In this document: positions 1-8,361 of the stretch, piece after piece
How positions within the stretch are numbered: position 1 is the stretch's first letter
How the letters are laid out: every line of letters starts with the position of its first letter
Assembly: GCA_963819905.1 (NCBI GenBank)
Contig: CAWFXP010000009.1
Span: 62,001 to 126,000 of the forward strand
DNA: 64,000 bases
Reading direction: 5' to 3'
From: CAWCQC01 sp963819905
Lineage (GTDB): Bacteria; Actinomycetota; Thermoleophilia; Gaiellales; Gaiellaceae
The notes under the pieces: model-generated
What the model saw: the letters and a program-made list of their open reading frames with translations, nothing else
Told to the model about the DNA's origin: nothing
Database searches by the model: none
Program-made: the position numbers and the translations under genes

Positions 1-172
1 GCCGCACGATTTTCGGGACGTGATCGTTCTGGTCGACATCGGCGAGTTCAGCTATCGCGACGCGGCCCAGATCCTCGACATCCCCGTGGGGACGGTCATG
101 TCGAGGCTTCACCGCGGTCGCCGGATCCTCAAGCACGAGCTGGCAGAGAGCGGAATCGGGGAGGCATCATGA
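1..172 (+). CDS. ECF sigma-70 factor, C-terminal part (SigR/SigH type), truncated by window edge
   Basis: Only the last 56 codons are in the window. They form the region-4 helix-turn-helix of an extracytoplasmic-function sigma factor: a YRDAAQILDIPVGTVMSR recognition helix pair followed by the usual basic tail (LHRGRR). The stop TGA lies 13 nt before the GTG of an RsrA-like zinc anti-sigma factor, so the pair is almost certainly a sigma/anti-sigma operon. By analogy with SigR-RsrA of Streptomyces and SigH-RshA of mycobacteria it would direct a thiol-oxidative stress regulon. That role is inferred from the partner gene; the amino-terminal part is not visible. Confidence 0.85.
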   Translation, partial: PHDFRDVIVLVDIGEFSYRDAAQILDIPVGTVMSRLHRGRRILKHELAESGIGEAS

Positions 173-185
173 CGGTGGGGAGACC

Positions 186-419
186 GTGATGGGTGAGTGT
201 GGATGCGGCAAGTGTGAGGAGCTCCTTCAGCCGTACGTCGACCGCGAGCTGACCGACGCGGAGCGCGCCGAGGCGGAGGCCCACCTGGAGACGTGCGCCT
301 ACTGCGCGCGCCGCTACCGGTTCGAGTCGTCTCTGCGCATGTACGTTCGCAAGTGCTGCGACGAGCCGATGCCGGAGGAGCTGCGAAGCCGGCTCGCCGC
401 CCTGCGCACGCCACTCTAG
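186..419 (+). CDS. RsrA-like zinc-binding anti-sigma factor (mycothiol-system type)
   Basis: A 77-codon protein (GTG start; an ATG follows at 189). It has an early CGCGKC pair, then a zinc-site motif of the ZAS family, HLETCAYC, near residues 33-40, and a C-terminal CC-DEPMPEELRSRL segment typical of the actinobacterial RsrA family. In that family zinc is held by His and Cys, and disulfide stress expels zinc and frees the sigma factor. It directly follows the sigma gene, as expected for a regulator and its target. The stop codon overlaps by 3 bases the stop of the convergent nucleotidyltransferase gene. The family call is strong; the redox function is inferred. Confidence 0.85.
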   Translation: MMGECGCGKCEELLQPYVDRELTDAERAEAEAHLETCAYCARRYRFESSLRMYVRKCCDEPMPEELRSRLAALRTPL

Positions 420-949
420 GGGTCGGAACCGACCCCTCCTTCGCGAAGCGCCTCGAGATCATCGGGCACGTCGACGTCACCCGGGGCGCCCAGATCGTCG
501 CACGGCACGAGAACCGGCCGAAGCGATCGCCCGCCGTCGTCGGGGATGTCGGCCCAGGCTGAGCGTCCAATGACGACGGGATGCCCGCGGACGCCTCCGT
601 AGCTCGCCGCCAGAAGCTCGCCGGCGCCGCCCCGCCAGGCGTCGACGACTCGGTCGATCGCCCGGGGCGAGAGCAGCGGCCCGTCGGCGAGGCAGACGGC
701 GACCGCCTCCACCTCGGGCCCGAGCGCCGCGAGGCCGCAGCGCAGCGACGCCCCCGGACCGAGCTCCCAGTCGGGGCATCGAACCACCTCGACGCCGGCC
801 ACGTCGACGGGATGCGCGCCGAGCACGACGACCACGCGCTGGACGGACGAGGCACCGACACGCTCGAGCACGCCTGGGAGCAGAAGCTCCTGTTTCGGTG
901 CGCCGAATCGCGATGCGGCGCCGGCCGCCAGCACGACCGCCGCAATCAT
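416..949 (-). CDS. MobA/MocA-like nucleotidyltransferase
   Basis: A 177-aa protein starting with a classic nucleotide-binding N-terminus (VVLAAGAASRFGAPKQ: LAAG-x-SxR-x-G-x-xK) and carrying a later LADGPLLS metal/nucleotide loop (LxDxP-like). This is the GT-A fold of the MobA-like NTP transferase family, used for example to make CDP- or GDP-molybdopterin cofactors; in some actinobacteria relatives serve molybdenum hydroxylases. I chose the ATG at 949 because the family motif begins there and its ATGA overlaps the TGA of the upstream amidohydrolase, indicating translational coupling. The exact cofactor substrate cannot be told; no molybdoenzyme gene is visible here. Confidence 0.75.
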   Translation of the reverse strand: MIAAVVLAAGAASRFGAPKQELLLPGVLERVGASSVQRVVVVLGAHPVDVAGVEVVRCPDWELGPGASLRCGLAALGPEVEAVAVCLADGPLLSPRAIDRVVDAWRGGAGELLAASYGGVRGHPVVIGRSAWADIPDDGGRSLRPVLVPCDDLGAPGDVDVPDDLEALREGGVGSDP

Positions 950-2100
950 GCGTGGGTTGTCAGCGCCTCGATGTCCGCGAGGTGGATCAGCTGGAACGTG
1001 GCCCGCATCGCCCCCACGCGGGCGTCGTCGTCGACGATCTCGGCACTTGCGGTCCACAGGTCCCGGGCGCAGACGAGGAGCTCCGAGATCCTTTCGCACA
1101 CGTCCGGATAGCCATTACGCTCGGCCGCGGCGTTCAGCGCGAGACCGACGGCCCCGATGACGTCCGCCTGCCGCGTCCAGACGAGCGGCGTCGCCATCGT
1201 CAGGTATGTGTGGATCCGGGAGAACGCGATCGGCTGCGACAGGACGTCGGTTCCGTGCTTCGGAGCTCCCGGGGTGGGCTGCTCCACGCCGTCGGCGATC
1301 CGGGCCGCGTTCCCTCCGAGCACCCCGAGAAGCTCGTCCTCCGAGTAGCCCGCGAGACGGGCGATCCGCAGATCGAGGAGCAGCGACTGCGGCTGCACGC
1401 CGTACGGGTAGTCCGAGGCGTAGAGGAGCTGCTCCGGCGAGACGCGAGAGTAGAGATCGAGCACGTCCACGGCTCCCCAGATCGAGGTGTCGAAGTAGAC
1501 GCCGGGGTGGCCGGCGAACGCGTCCGCGAGTGCCGCGAGGTCGGCGATGCCGCCGTGGGCGATGATGAGCGTCGCCCCCGGATGGCGGTCGACGACCCGG
1601 TGCAGGTCGTCGGCGATCGGCGGCAACCCTCGCCCGCCGTGGATCAGGATCGGCACGCGTCGCTCCGCCGCGAGCGCGAAGATCGGCGCGAGTCGCTCGT
1701 CGTTCAGGAGGAACTGCTGGGCCCGCGGGTGCAGCTTGATCCCCCTGGCGCCGAGATCGAGGCAGCGAGCCGCCTCCGGGATCGGCTCCTCCGTCAGGTC
1801 GAGCCGCACGAAGGGGATCAGCATCCCGTCTGAGGCCGCCGCCGCCGCGAGCGTCCGGTCGTTCGCCGCCCGGAACGCCGGATGCCGGTCTGGCTCGTCG
1901 AGACAGAAGCAGAAGGCCCTCGTGACCCTCGACGCGCGCAGGAAGGCGACGAGCTCCTCGCGCGGGGCCGTGAACCCGTCGATATCGGTGCCGCAGTGAA
2001 CATGGGCGTCGAAGAGCTCCGCGCCTTCGGGTATCGACCGCTCGAGCTCGTCGTCGTACGAGGCAGCCAGCCGGTGCGCGCGTTCGAGCAGGTCCGTCAC
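946..2100 (-). CDS. Amidohydrolase family 2 (metal-dependent TIM-barrel hydrolase)
   Basis: A 384-aa protein. Near residue 31 it has the DAHVH strand-1 metal site, then IKLHPRAQQF, a strand ending LIHGGRG, LIIAHGG and a late YASDYPYG, which together match amidohydrolase_2 (PF04909) metal ligands (His, His, His, His, Asp). The amino-terminal 28 residues are helical and outside the barrel. The C-terminal segment, roughly residues 280-384, is an extra helical domain of unknown role. It is coupled to the nucleotidyltransferase downstream (4-nt overlap). Members act on aromatic carboxylates, lactones or amides; the substrate here is unknown. Confidence 0.75.
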   Translation of the reverse strand: MTDLLERAHRLAASYDDELERSIPEGAELFDAHVHCGTDIDGFTAPREELVAFLRASRVTRAFCFCLDEPDRHPAFRAANDRTLAAAAASDGMLIPFVRLDLTEEPIPEAARCLDLGARGIKLHPRAQQFLLNDERLAPIFALAAERRVPILIHGGRGLPPIADDLHRVVDRHPGATLIIAHGGIADLAALADAFAGHPGVYFDTSIWGAVDVLDLYSRVSPEQLLYASDYPYGVQPQSLLLDLRIARLAGYSEDELLGVLGGNAARIADGVEQPTPGAPKHGTDVLSQPIAFSRIHTYLTMATPLVWTRQADVIGAVGLALNAAAERNGYPDVCERISELLVCARDLWTASAEIVDDDARVGAMRATFQLIHLADIEALTTHA

Positions 2101-2156
2101 GCCCCGAGGATAGCCCCGGGCACGTGCGATTGCGTGCTGGGCCTCCCGGTTGCGAG

Positions 2157-2795
2157 TCAGACCAGCCGACGATCGGCCGCCCAGCGCGTCAGCTCGTGGC
2201 GACTCGATAGCTGGAGCTTGCGCAGCACCGCCGAGACGTGCGTCTCGACGGTCTTCACGGAGATGTGCAGGCGCAGTGCGATCTCCTTGTAGGCGTACCC
2301 GCGGGCAATCAGCTGGAGCACCTCACGCTCGCGCACGGTGAGCTGGTCGAGCTCTGCGTCGGTCGTGTGTACGTCCGTGGCGGCGAAGGCGTCGAGAACG
2401 AAGCCGGCGAGGCGCGGCGAGAACACGGCATCCCCCTCGGCGACCCGCCGGATCGCGGCAGCGAGGTCCGGGGCCGAGATCGCCTTGGTGACGTAGCCCC
2501 TGGCGCCTGCCCGGATGACCTCGATCACGTCCTCGGCCGCGTCGGAGACCGACAGAGCGAGGAAGCGCACATCGGGCTCGGCCGAGCGGATGGCGCGGAT
2601 CACGGCCTCGCCTCCACCGCCCGGCATGTGCACGTCCACGAGGACGACGTCGGGGCGGGCCGCGCCGATACCGGCCACGGCAGCCTCGACGTCCCGCGCG
2701 TCGCCGACGATCTCGACCTCCGCGTCGAGCTCGGCGCGGACGCCCGCTCGGAAGAGATCGTGGTCGTCGACGATGAAGACCCGCGGACTCCTCAT
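2157..2795 (-). CDS. NarL/LuxR-family two-component response regulator
   Basis: A 212-aa protein. The receiver domain covers about residues 5-120, with the acidic pair DDHD, phosphoacceptor Asp in VVLVDVHMPGG and the conserved Lys in GYVTKAIS. The LuxR-type HTH covers about 148-212 (LTVREREVLQLIARGYAYKE, followed by KTVETHVSAVLRKL). Its start overlaps the end of the PspC-histidine kinase by 4 nt (ATGA), so the two are the output and input of one two-component system. By resemblance to LiaSR it probably senses envelope stress and may control the divergent PspC gene; target promoters are not proven. Confidence 0.9.
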   Translation of the reverse strand: MRSPRVFIVDDHDLFRAGVRAELDAEVEIVGDARDVEAAVAGIGAARPDVVLVDVHMPGGGGEAVIRAIRSAEPDVRFLALSVSDAAEDVIEVIRAGARGYVTKAISAPDLAAAIRRVAEGDAVFSPRLAGFVLDAFAATDVHTTDAELDQLTVREREVLQLIARGYAYKEIALRLHISVKTVETHVSAVLRKLQLSSRHELTRWAADRRLV

Positions 2796-4018
2796 GACGG
2801 CCGTTGACCGGCAGCTGACACCTCAGCCGGGAGCGCCAGCGCCAGCTCGACCTCGGTTCCCGTGCCGGGCACGGCCTGGATCGTGGCTGTCCCTCCGACT
2901 CGCGTCATCCGTCCGACGATCGACTCGGAGACCCCCTTGCGATCCTCCGGCACCGACACCGGATCGAAGCCGCATCCGCGATCCCGAACGAAGATCACCG
3001 CCCGTCCGTCGGCCACCTCGAGATAGACATCGATCCGCTGCCCTCCCGAGTGCCGGGCGGCATTCACCATCGCTTCGCGGGCGGCGGCCACCATCGCGGC
3101 CAGCGGCTCCCCGAGCCGATGATCGCCGACGCACACCACCTCGACCGGAACGCCGTGAAGGTCCTCGACCTCCTCGGCTGCTGCGTAGAGCGCATCCGCG
3201 AGCGACCGCTCGCCGGTCTCACCGGCGCGCCCGTAGAGCCAGGCACGCAGCTCGCGCTCCTGGCGGCGGGCGAGCTGGACGATACCGTCGGGGTCGTTCG
3301 ATCTCCGCTGGATCAGCGCCAGCGTCTGCAGGACCGAGTCGTGGAGATGCGCTGCGAGCTCCGCCCGCTCCTGCGAGCGGATGCGCTCACGTCGCTCCTC
3401 CGCCAGCTCGCGGACGAGACGGCGCCACCAGGGGGCGAAGATCAGGACGAGCCCGGCAACGACGACCGCTGCCGCTGCGAGCCCGCGCGCGGCCGCAGCA
3501 GCCGCGTCGCTCGTCGCGACGAAGGCAGAGACCCCCGCGACGAGCAGCAGCAGGCCGAGCACGAGGCGCACCAGGGTGCCCTTGCCCGACCTGCTCAGCT
3601 CGCGCACGCTGCGGCTGAGCCCTTCCCGGCGCTCCTCGTCGGCGCGAGACCAGAGCAGGGCGAGCCCGCCCGCGACGAGCAGAAGGGGCCAGACGAGGCC
3701 GTCCCCCGGCCAGAGCCCGGAGGCCCGAAAGAGAAGCAGCAGCCCGAGGACGGCTGCGACCCCGAGGGCCACGTACGGCTCGATCCGCTTGCGTTCGGGG
3801 TGCGGCTGGGCGGTAGCGCCCGGAGGGGCGCTCGGCACCAGGGCCCAGCAAGCGAGGTAGAGCACGACACCGAGGCCGCCGGCGAAGGCCAGCGCGACGA
3901 AGGCGACGCGAACCACCGCGGCGTCGATTCCGAGATAGTCGCCCGCGCCGGCGGCGACGCCCCCGATCAGGCGATCGCTCTCGCTGCGGTAGATCCTCCG
4001 ATAGCCAGTCGTCGCCAT
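2792..4018 (-). CDS. PspC-domain sensor histidine kinase (LiaS-like)
   Basis: A 408-aa membrane kinase. Residues about 5-65 form a PspC domain (RIYRSESDRLIGGVAAGAGD... with two hydrophobic stretches). Four more hydrophobic segments follow (about 78-205). A HisKA_3 dimerisation helix, ELAAHLHDSVLQTLALIQRR, carries the phospho-His, and the HATPase_c end has N-box REAMVNAARHS and G-box DRGCGFDP. ATG 4018 is chosen because PspC starts there; the reading frame is open further upstream but without family similarity. It overlaps its response regulator by 4 nt and is divergent from another PspC protein 146 nt away. Confidence 0.9.
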   Translation of the reverse strand: MATTGYRRIYRSESDRLIGGVAAGAGDYLGIDAAVVRVAFVALAFAGGLGVVLYLACWALVPSAPPGATAQPHPERKRIEPYVALGVAAVLGLLLLFRASGLWPGDGLVWPLLLVAGGLALLWSRADEERREGLSRSVRELSRSGKGTLVRLVLGLLLLVAGVSAFVATSDAAAAAARGLAAAAVVVAGLVLIFAPWWRRLVRELAEERRERIRSQERAELAAHLHDSVLQTLALIQRRSNDPDGIVQLARRQERELRAWLYGRAGETGERSLADALYAAAEEVEDLHGVPVEVVCVGDHRLGEPLAAMVAAAREAMVNAARHSGGQRIDVYLEVADGRAVIFVRDRGCGFDPVSVPEDRKGVSESIVGRMTRVGGTATIQAVPGTGTEVELALALPAEVSAAGQRPS

Positions 4019-4164
4019 GGTTCGAGCACCTCCGGACAGTCTGGCACGCTCACGAGCTCCGCCGACACCGGGGATGACCCTGAGAGCCCCCTCAGGGTCG
4101 AATCCGGGTCGCCTACGGGACATCCTCGATTGTGGGACGCGCGACCGCGGGCAACACTCGCCTC

Positions 4165-5544
4165 ATGACAACCACAAGGCAGCTCACCCGCAACACGAAG
4201 GACGGGAAGATCGCCGGCGTTGCCGCCGGGCTCGGCGACTACCTGGCGATCGACCCGGTGATCATCCGGCTCGCGTTCCTCCTACTCGTCCTCGCCGGTG
4301 GCTTCGGCCTGCTCGCGTACCTCGTCGCCTGGGCCGTGATTCCGGCGGCGGATCCCCTCGCACCGCAGACCGCCGATCGTCCGGGTCGCCGCTGGGACGG
4401 TCGGCTCGTCCTCGGCCTCGTACTCGTCGGCGCCGGCGCGATCGTCGTCGCCGGCACGTCCGAGATCGACTGGGGTCACGACGGGCCGGCTCTGTGGCCG
4501 CTCCTCCTGATCGGCGCGGGCACCGCGCTCGTCCTCTGGCGCCGCGACCGCCCACAGCCGGGGCCGGACCGACCCGACGGCGGCGGCCCGGCGAGGGAGC
4601 CGGGGCCGAACGAGCCCGGGCCGGACGATGCTCCGACCGACTCCGCCCAGGCGGCCACCGAGGTGCTCGAGCCGGCCGAGGGGTCGACCAAGGAGACGGG
4701 GAGCGGGGCGCAGGCCTCGCTCCCCGTCTCGTGGCCGCTCGAGGACACGGGCCCACCGCTCGAAGACACGACCCCCTATCCGGCGGCCCCGGTCGAGGGC
4801 CAAGCCCTTCGGAACCGGCGTCTCCCGGTCGGCTGGATCACGCTCGGCGCGCTCCTGGCCGCGGCCGCGGTGGCCGCCCTCCTCGACGTGCTCGGCGCTC
4901 TCGACATCTCCGCCCAGACCTTCCTGCTCGTCGCCCTTGGCCTGTGCGGCCTCGGCGTCGTAGCGGGGGCCGTCGCCGGTCGGGTCCGCGGGCCGCTCGC
5001 GCTCGGAACGGCGACCGCGCTCGCGCTCGTCGCCGTGTCGATCGTCTCCGTGCCGGTCGGCGGCGGTGTCGGCGAGCGGACGTTTCGGCCGTCCACGGCA
5101 GCGGAGCTCGAGCCCGAGTACCGCCTCGGGGCGGGCGAGCTCGTGCTCGATCTTCGTGACGTGGGCGTCACGACCGGTGAACAACAGGTCGAGGCCAGCG
5201 TCGGCGTCGGCAGGCTGCTCGTCATCGTCCCGACCGGCACGCAGGTCCAGGCCGACGGCAGCGCGTCGGTGGGAGAGGTCGTCCTGTTCGGCCACGAAGA
5301 GAACGGTGTCGGCGTCGAGGCCTCCGCCGTGGCAGCCGACTCGACGCCTTCCTTCTTCACGCAGCCCGGCCGGCTGGTGCTCGACCTCGAAGTCGGTCTC
5401 GGCCGCGTCGAGACGCGTGTCGCCGACCCCGTGGCGGCGCCGTCGCCCCGGCCGGCTACGCCGAGAGCGCGAGCAGAGGCTCGAAGCGCTCCGGATCCTC
5501 GAACGGGCCGATCAGCGCGAGGTTCAGCTGGTCTTCGCGGATGA
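4165..5544 (+). CDS. PspC and LiaF-like membrane protein
   Basis: A 459-aa protein. An N-terminal PspC domain (TRNTKDGKIAGVAAGLGDYL, then a double hydrophobic segment) closely resembles the one on the divergent kinase. Two further hydrophobic hairpins (about 75-120 and 225-300) flank a Pro/Glu/Gly-rich linker. The last folded part (about 325-430, GELVLDLRDVGV... VGRLLVIVPTGTQV) matches the toast-rack or LiaF C-terminal beta repeat. In Firmicutes LiaF restrains LiaS, so this may be the third, inhibitory component of the neighbouring two-component system; that is inference. The 3' end overlaps the convergent M16 peptidase by 89 bp and the final 45 residues are low-complexity. Confidence 0.8.
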   Translation: MTTTRQLTRNTKDGKIAGVAAGLGDYLAIDPVIIRLAFLLLVLAGGFGLLAYLVAWAVIPAADPLAPQTADRPGRRWDGRLVLGLVLVGAGAIVVAGTSEIDWGHDGPALWPLLLIGAGTALVLWRRDRPQPGPDRPDGGGPAREPGPNEPGPDDAPTDSAQAATEVLEPAEGSTKETGSGAQASLPVSWPLEDTGPPLEDTTPYPAAPVEGQALRNRRLPVGWITLGALLAAAAVAALLDVLGALDISAQTFLLVALGLCGLGVVAGAVAGRVRGPLALGTATALALVAVSIVSVPVGGGVGERTFRPSTAAELEPEYRLGAGELVLDLRDVGVTTGEQQVEASVGVGRLLVIVPTGTQVQADGSASVGEVVLFGHEENGVGVEASAVAADSTPSFFTQPGRLVLDLEVGLGRVETRVADPVAAPSPRPATPRARAEARSAPDPRTGRSARGSAGLRG

Positions 5545-6742
5545 TGGTCCGAGCAACCCGCTGCACGTCCCCCGCCGTGACCGCATCGAAACCGGCAAGC
5601 ACCTCGTCGGGTTCGCGGAACCGGTTCTCGAGCACCTCACCGCGCAACCCGAAGACGACCATCCCCTTCGGGTCCTCGAGCGAGAGCACGAGCCGTCCCT
5701 TGGCGTAGTTGCGGGCCTTCTCGAGCTCGTCCGAGCCCACCGCCTCGGCAGCGATCTTCGCGAACTCCTCTGCGATCGTCCGAATCGCGTCGTCGATGCG
5801 GGCGATGTCGACGCCGGCCTGCGCGAACAGCGTGCCGGTGTCGGTGTAGCCCTGGTTGTAGCCGTAGACGTAGTAGGCGAGGCCGCGTCGCTCTCGGACC
5901 TCGGTGAAGAGTCGAGACGACATGCCGCCCCCGAGGATCGTCGCGAGGAGCCCGAGCGCGTAGCGGTCGGGGTGGTCGATCGGATAGCTGTGGACCCCGA
6001 AGCGAAGGTGTGCCTGGTCCGACGCCTTCGTGTGCACCCGCACCCTGGCGCCGGACTGGTCCACCTCGACCCTCGCCGGCGTCGCCGTCGCGCCGTGCTG
6101 GACGTCCCCGAGCAGCTCCTCGAGCCGTGCGCCGAGCCCGTCACCGACGTTGCCGCCGATCCCGGCGACCATCCTGGGCGCCCGGTACCAGTGATCGAGG
6201 TACCCGAGAAAGGTGTCGCGGGTGGCCGCGCGCACGGTCTCCTTCGTGCCGATGATGTCCCAGCCGAGCGGCTGGTCGCCGTAGAGAAGCTCGTCGTAGA
6301 CCGAATCGACGTAGTCGCGCGGCGTGTCGACGTACATGTTCATCTCCTCGACGATCACGCCCTTCTCGCGCTCGATCTCCTCGGGCTCGAACCGCGAATG
6401 GCGAAGCATGTCGACGAGGACGTCGAGGGCGACGTCGCGATGCTCGGCGGCGCACTTCACGTAGTACCCCGTGTACTCCTTGCCCGTGAAGGCGTTGAAC
6501 TCGCCGCCGATCGCGTCGATCTCGCCGGCGATCTGCCGGGCGGTCGGCCGGCGCTCGGTGCCCTTGAAGAACATGTGCTCGGCGAAGTGGGCGATACCGC
6601 TCGTCTCGGGCGTCTCGTAGCGCGAGCCCGCCGCGAGCATGACGAAGCACGCGACCGACTTGGCCTGAGGCATCGGCGCGGTGACGACCCGCAGGCCGTT
6701 GCTGAGGACGCTCTTCTCGAAGGCAGCCACGGGGAAGGCCAA
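5456..6742 (-). CDS. M16-family zinc metallopeptidase (pitrilysin/MPP-like)
   Basis: A 428-aa protein with the inverted zinc motif HFAEH (HxxEH) near residue 52 and the distal Glu in GVIVEEMNMY, so the N-terminal M16 domain looks active. The second, inactive M16_C domain contains the RRGLAYYVYGY motif. This size and order are typical of single-chain bacterial M16B peptidases, which degrade short peptides as clamshell dimers. TTG at 6742 is the longest start; GTG at 6730 is an alternative. The stop lies inside the 3' end of the convergent PspC gene. No pqqF-like or processing partner is nearby. Confidence 0.85.
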   Translation of the reverse strand: MAFPVAAFEKSVLSNGLRVVTAPMPQAKSVACFVMLAAGSRYETPETSGIAHFAEHMFFKGTERRPTARQIAGEIDAIGGEFNAFTGKEYTGYYVKCAAEHRDVALDVLVDMLRHSRFEPEEIEREKGVIVEEMNMYVDTPRDYVDSVYDELLYGDQPLGWDIIGTKETVRAATRDTFLGYLDHWYRAPRMVAGIGGNVGDGLGARLEELLGDVQHGATATPARVEVDQSGARVRVHTKASDQAHLRFGVHSYPIDHPDRYALGLLATILGGGMSSRLFTEVRERRGLAYYVYGYNQGYTDTGTLFAQAGVDIARIDDAIRTIAEEFAKIAAEAVGSDELEKARNYAKGRLVLSLEDPKGMVVFGLRGEVLENRFREPDEVLAGFDAVTAGDVQRVARTIIREDQLNLALIGPFEDPERFEPLLALSA

Positions 6743-6763
6743 CGATAGCCGACCCCCTGCCGC

Positions 6764-7927
6764 CTACAGCGACTCGAGCGCCTCGAGTGCCCGGTCGACC
6801 TCCCCCGGCGTGTTGTAGTGGACGAAGCCGATCCGCACGGCCCCGGCCGGAAGCCCGAGCGCGTCCATGACCTCGACCGCGTAGTAGTCGCCCGACCAGA
6901 CGGCGATACCCAGCTTCGCGAGCGCCTCGGCTACCTCGTCGGGCGGGAGAGAGGGGTGGCCGACTGCGAACGTCGGCGTTCGCGATTCCATCGTCGGAGG
7001 CCCGTACAGGCGATACGAGGAGGGCAGGCCCTCGAGGAAGCGCCGGCCGAGGTCGAGCTCGTGCGCCGCGATCGCCTCCCAGCCGACCGAGCGCACGTAC
7101 TCGACGGCAGCGCCGAAGCCGGCGAGCGCTTCGTGAGGGAGCGTCCCCGTCTCGAAGCGCTGCCCGACCGGCTCGTCCGGCGCCGGACGGACCTTGTAGG
7201 GCCGCCAGCGCTCGAGCAGCTCGCGGCGGCCGTAGAAGAGCCCCAGGTGAGGGCCGAAGAACTTGTACGGCGAGCAGAGGAGGACGTCCACGCCGAGCGC
7301 CTCGACGTCGATCGGTCGATGCGGGGCGAAGTGGACGGCGTCGGCCCAGGCGATCGCCCCCGCACCGTGCGCCAGCTCGACGAGGCGACGCGCGTCGGTG
7401 ATCGTCCCGACCGCGTTCGAGGCGAGCGTGAACGCGACGACCCGCGTTCGTCCGGTGAGCGCCGCTTCGAGGCTCGCCGGGTCGAGCGTGCAGTCCTCCG
7501 GGTCGATCTCGACTCGGCGGACGACGAGCTCGTGGTCGCGGGCGAGCTCGAGCCAGGGTGCAACGTTCCCGTCGTGGTCGAGGCGCGTGACGACGATCTC
7601 GTCGCCCGGCCGCAGCTCCCGGCCGAGCGACCTCGACAGGCTGAAGTTGAGGGTGGTCATGTTGGCGCCGAAGCCGACCTCGTCGGGAGTGCAGCCGAGG
7701 AACGCGGCCGCCGCCATGTGGGCCTGGGCGACAACCAGGTCGCTGCGACGACTCGTCTCGAACGGCCCGCCGAGGTTCGCATTCGACTCGCGGAAGTAGC
7801 TCGCCATCGCGTCGACCACCTCGTCCGGGACCTGGGTGCCTCCGGGCCCGTCGAGGAAGGCGATCGGCCTGTCGAGGGCGGTGAACCGGCGCCGCACGGC
7901 CTCGACGTCGAGCGCGACCGCGCTCAT
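6764..7927 (-). CDS. Cysteine-desulfurase-like PLP aminotransferase (class V, TIGR01976 type)
   Basis: A 387-aa fold-type I PLP enzyme. PLP Lys is in SPYKFFGPH near residue 224, the cofactor Asp in WADAVH, and RFETGT is the usual C-terminal phosphate/phenyl contact. The N-terminus (LDGPGGTQVP) matches the cysteine desulfurase-like subfamily that lacks a canonical mobile active-site Cys loop, so desulfurase activity is uncertain. The start overlaps the stop of the OsmC gene by 4 nt. A second class V enzyme lies 3.4 kb away (11328-12356). No iscU or sufU scaffold gene is nearby. Confidence 0.8.
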   Translation of the reverse strand: MSAVALDVEAVRRRFTALDRPIAFLDGPGGTQVPDEVVDAMASYFRESNANLGGPFETSRRSDLVVAQAHMAAAAFLGCTPDEVGFGANMTTLNFSLSRSLGRELRPGDEIVVTRLDHDGNVAPWLELARDHELVVRRVEIDPEDCTLDPASLEAALTGRTRVVAFTLASNAVGTITDARRLVELAHGAGAIAWADAVHFAPHRPIDVEALGVDVLLCSPYKFFGPHLGLFYGRRELLERWRPYKVRPAPDEPVGQRFETGTLPHEALAGFGAAVEYVRSVGWEAIAAHELDLGRRFLEGLPSSYRLYGPPTMESRTPTFAVGHPSLPPDEVAEALAKLGIAVWSGDYYAVEVMDALGLPAGAVRIGFVHYNTPGEVDRALEALESL

Positions 7928-8352
7928 CGAACGTCGCGGCCGTTCACCCGCCAGCGGTAGCGCGGCTTCGCCGTCAGCGAGTTACCGACGAAACATCCCG
8001 ACTCCGCTCGCTCGAGGAGTGCCGTGAGGTCGTCCGGCTCAGGGTCGAGCCGAACGTCGAACGCGACCCCGACCTCGACGAACGCGTAGAGGCCGTCGGC
8101 CTCCCTGCGCGTAACCGTGCCGTGGGCCTCGGCCGAGGCCTCGACCGTTGCGCCGCGAGCGTAGTAGCGCAGGCTCGTGAGGGTGCACCGCGCGACCCCG
8201 GCGAGCACGAGATGCTCCGGCAGCCAGGCCGGGTCGAGCTCGAGCTGCTTACCCCCTTCGGCACGAAGCGCCCCGCCCGTCTCGAGCGCCGTCGCGTACT
8301 CGAACGACTTCGCCTCCACCCGGCTGACGCTACTGGATCCCGCCTCGGGCAT
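7924..8352 (-). CDS. OsmC/Ohr-family protein
   Basis: A 142-aa protein with the two OsmC-family cysteines (ARCTLTSLRYY near residue 55 and ESGCFVGNSL near 122) and an HLVLAG helix. OsmC/Ohr proteins are thiol peroxidases that detoxify organic hydroperoxides; this length and the spacing of the cysteines fit the YhfA/OsmC branch. ATG 8352 is chosen because the fold begins there. It is head to head with mug, with only 9 nt between the two start codons, and translationally coupled to the downstream PLP enzyme (ATGA). Confidence 0.85.
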   Translation of the reverse strand: MPEAGSSSVSRVEAKSFEYATALETGGALRAEGGKQLELDPAWLPEHLVLAGVARCTLTSLRYYARGATVEASAEAHGTVTRREADGLYAFVEVGVAFDVRLDPEPDDLTALLERAESGCFVGNSLTAKPRYRWRVNGRDVR

Positions 8353-8361
8353 GCTTGCGCG

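Noticed and set aside
5456..5544. Frameshift at the end of the PspC/LiaF-like gene
   Set aside because: The last 45 residues are low-complexity and overlap the M16 gene, but dropping one base at nearby G/C runs did not yield a more natural end, so the frame was kept.
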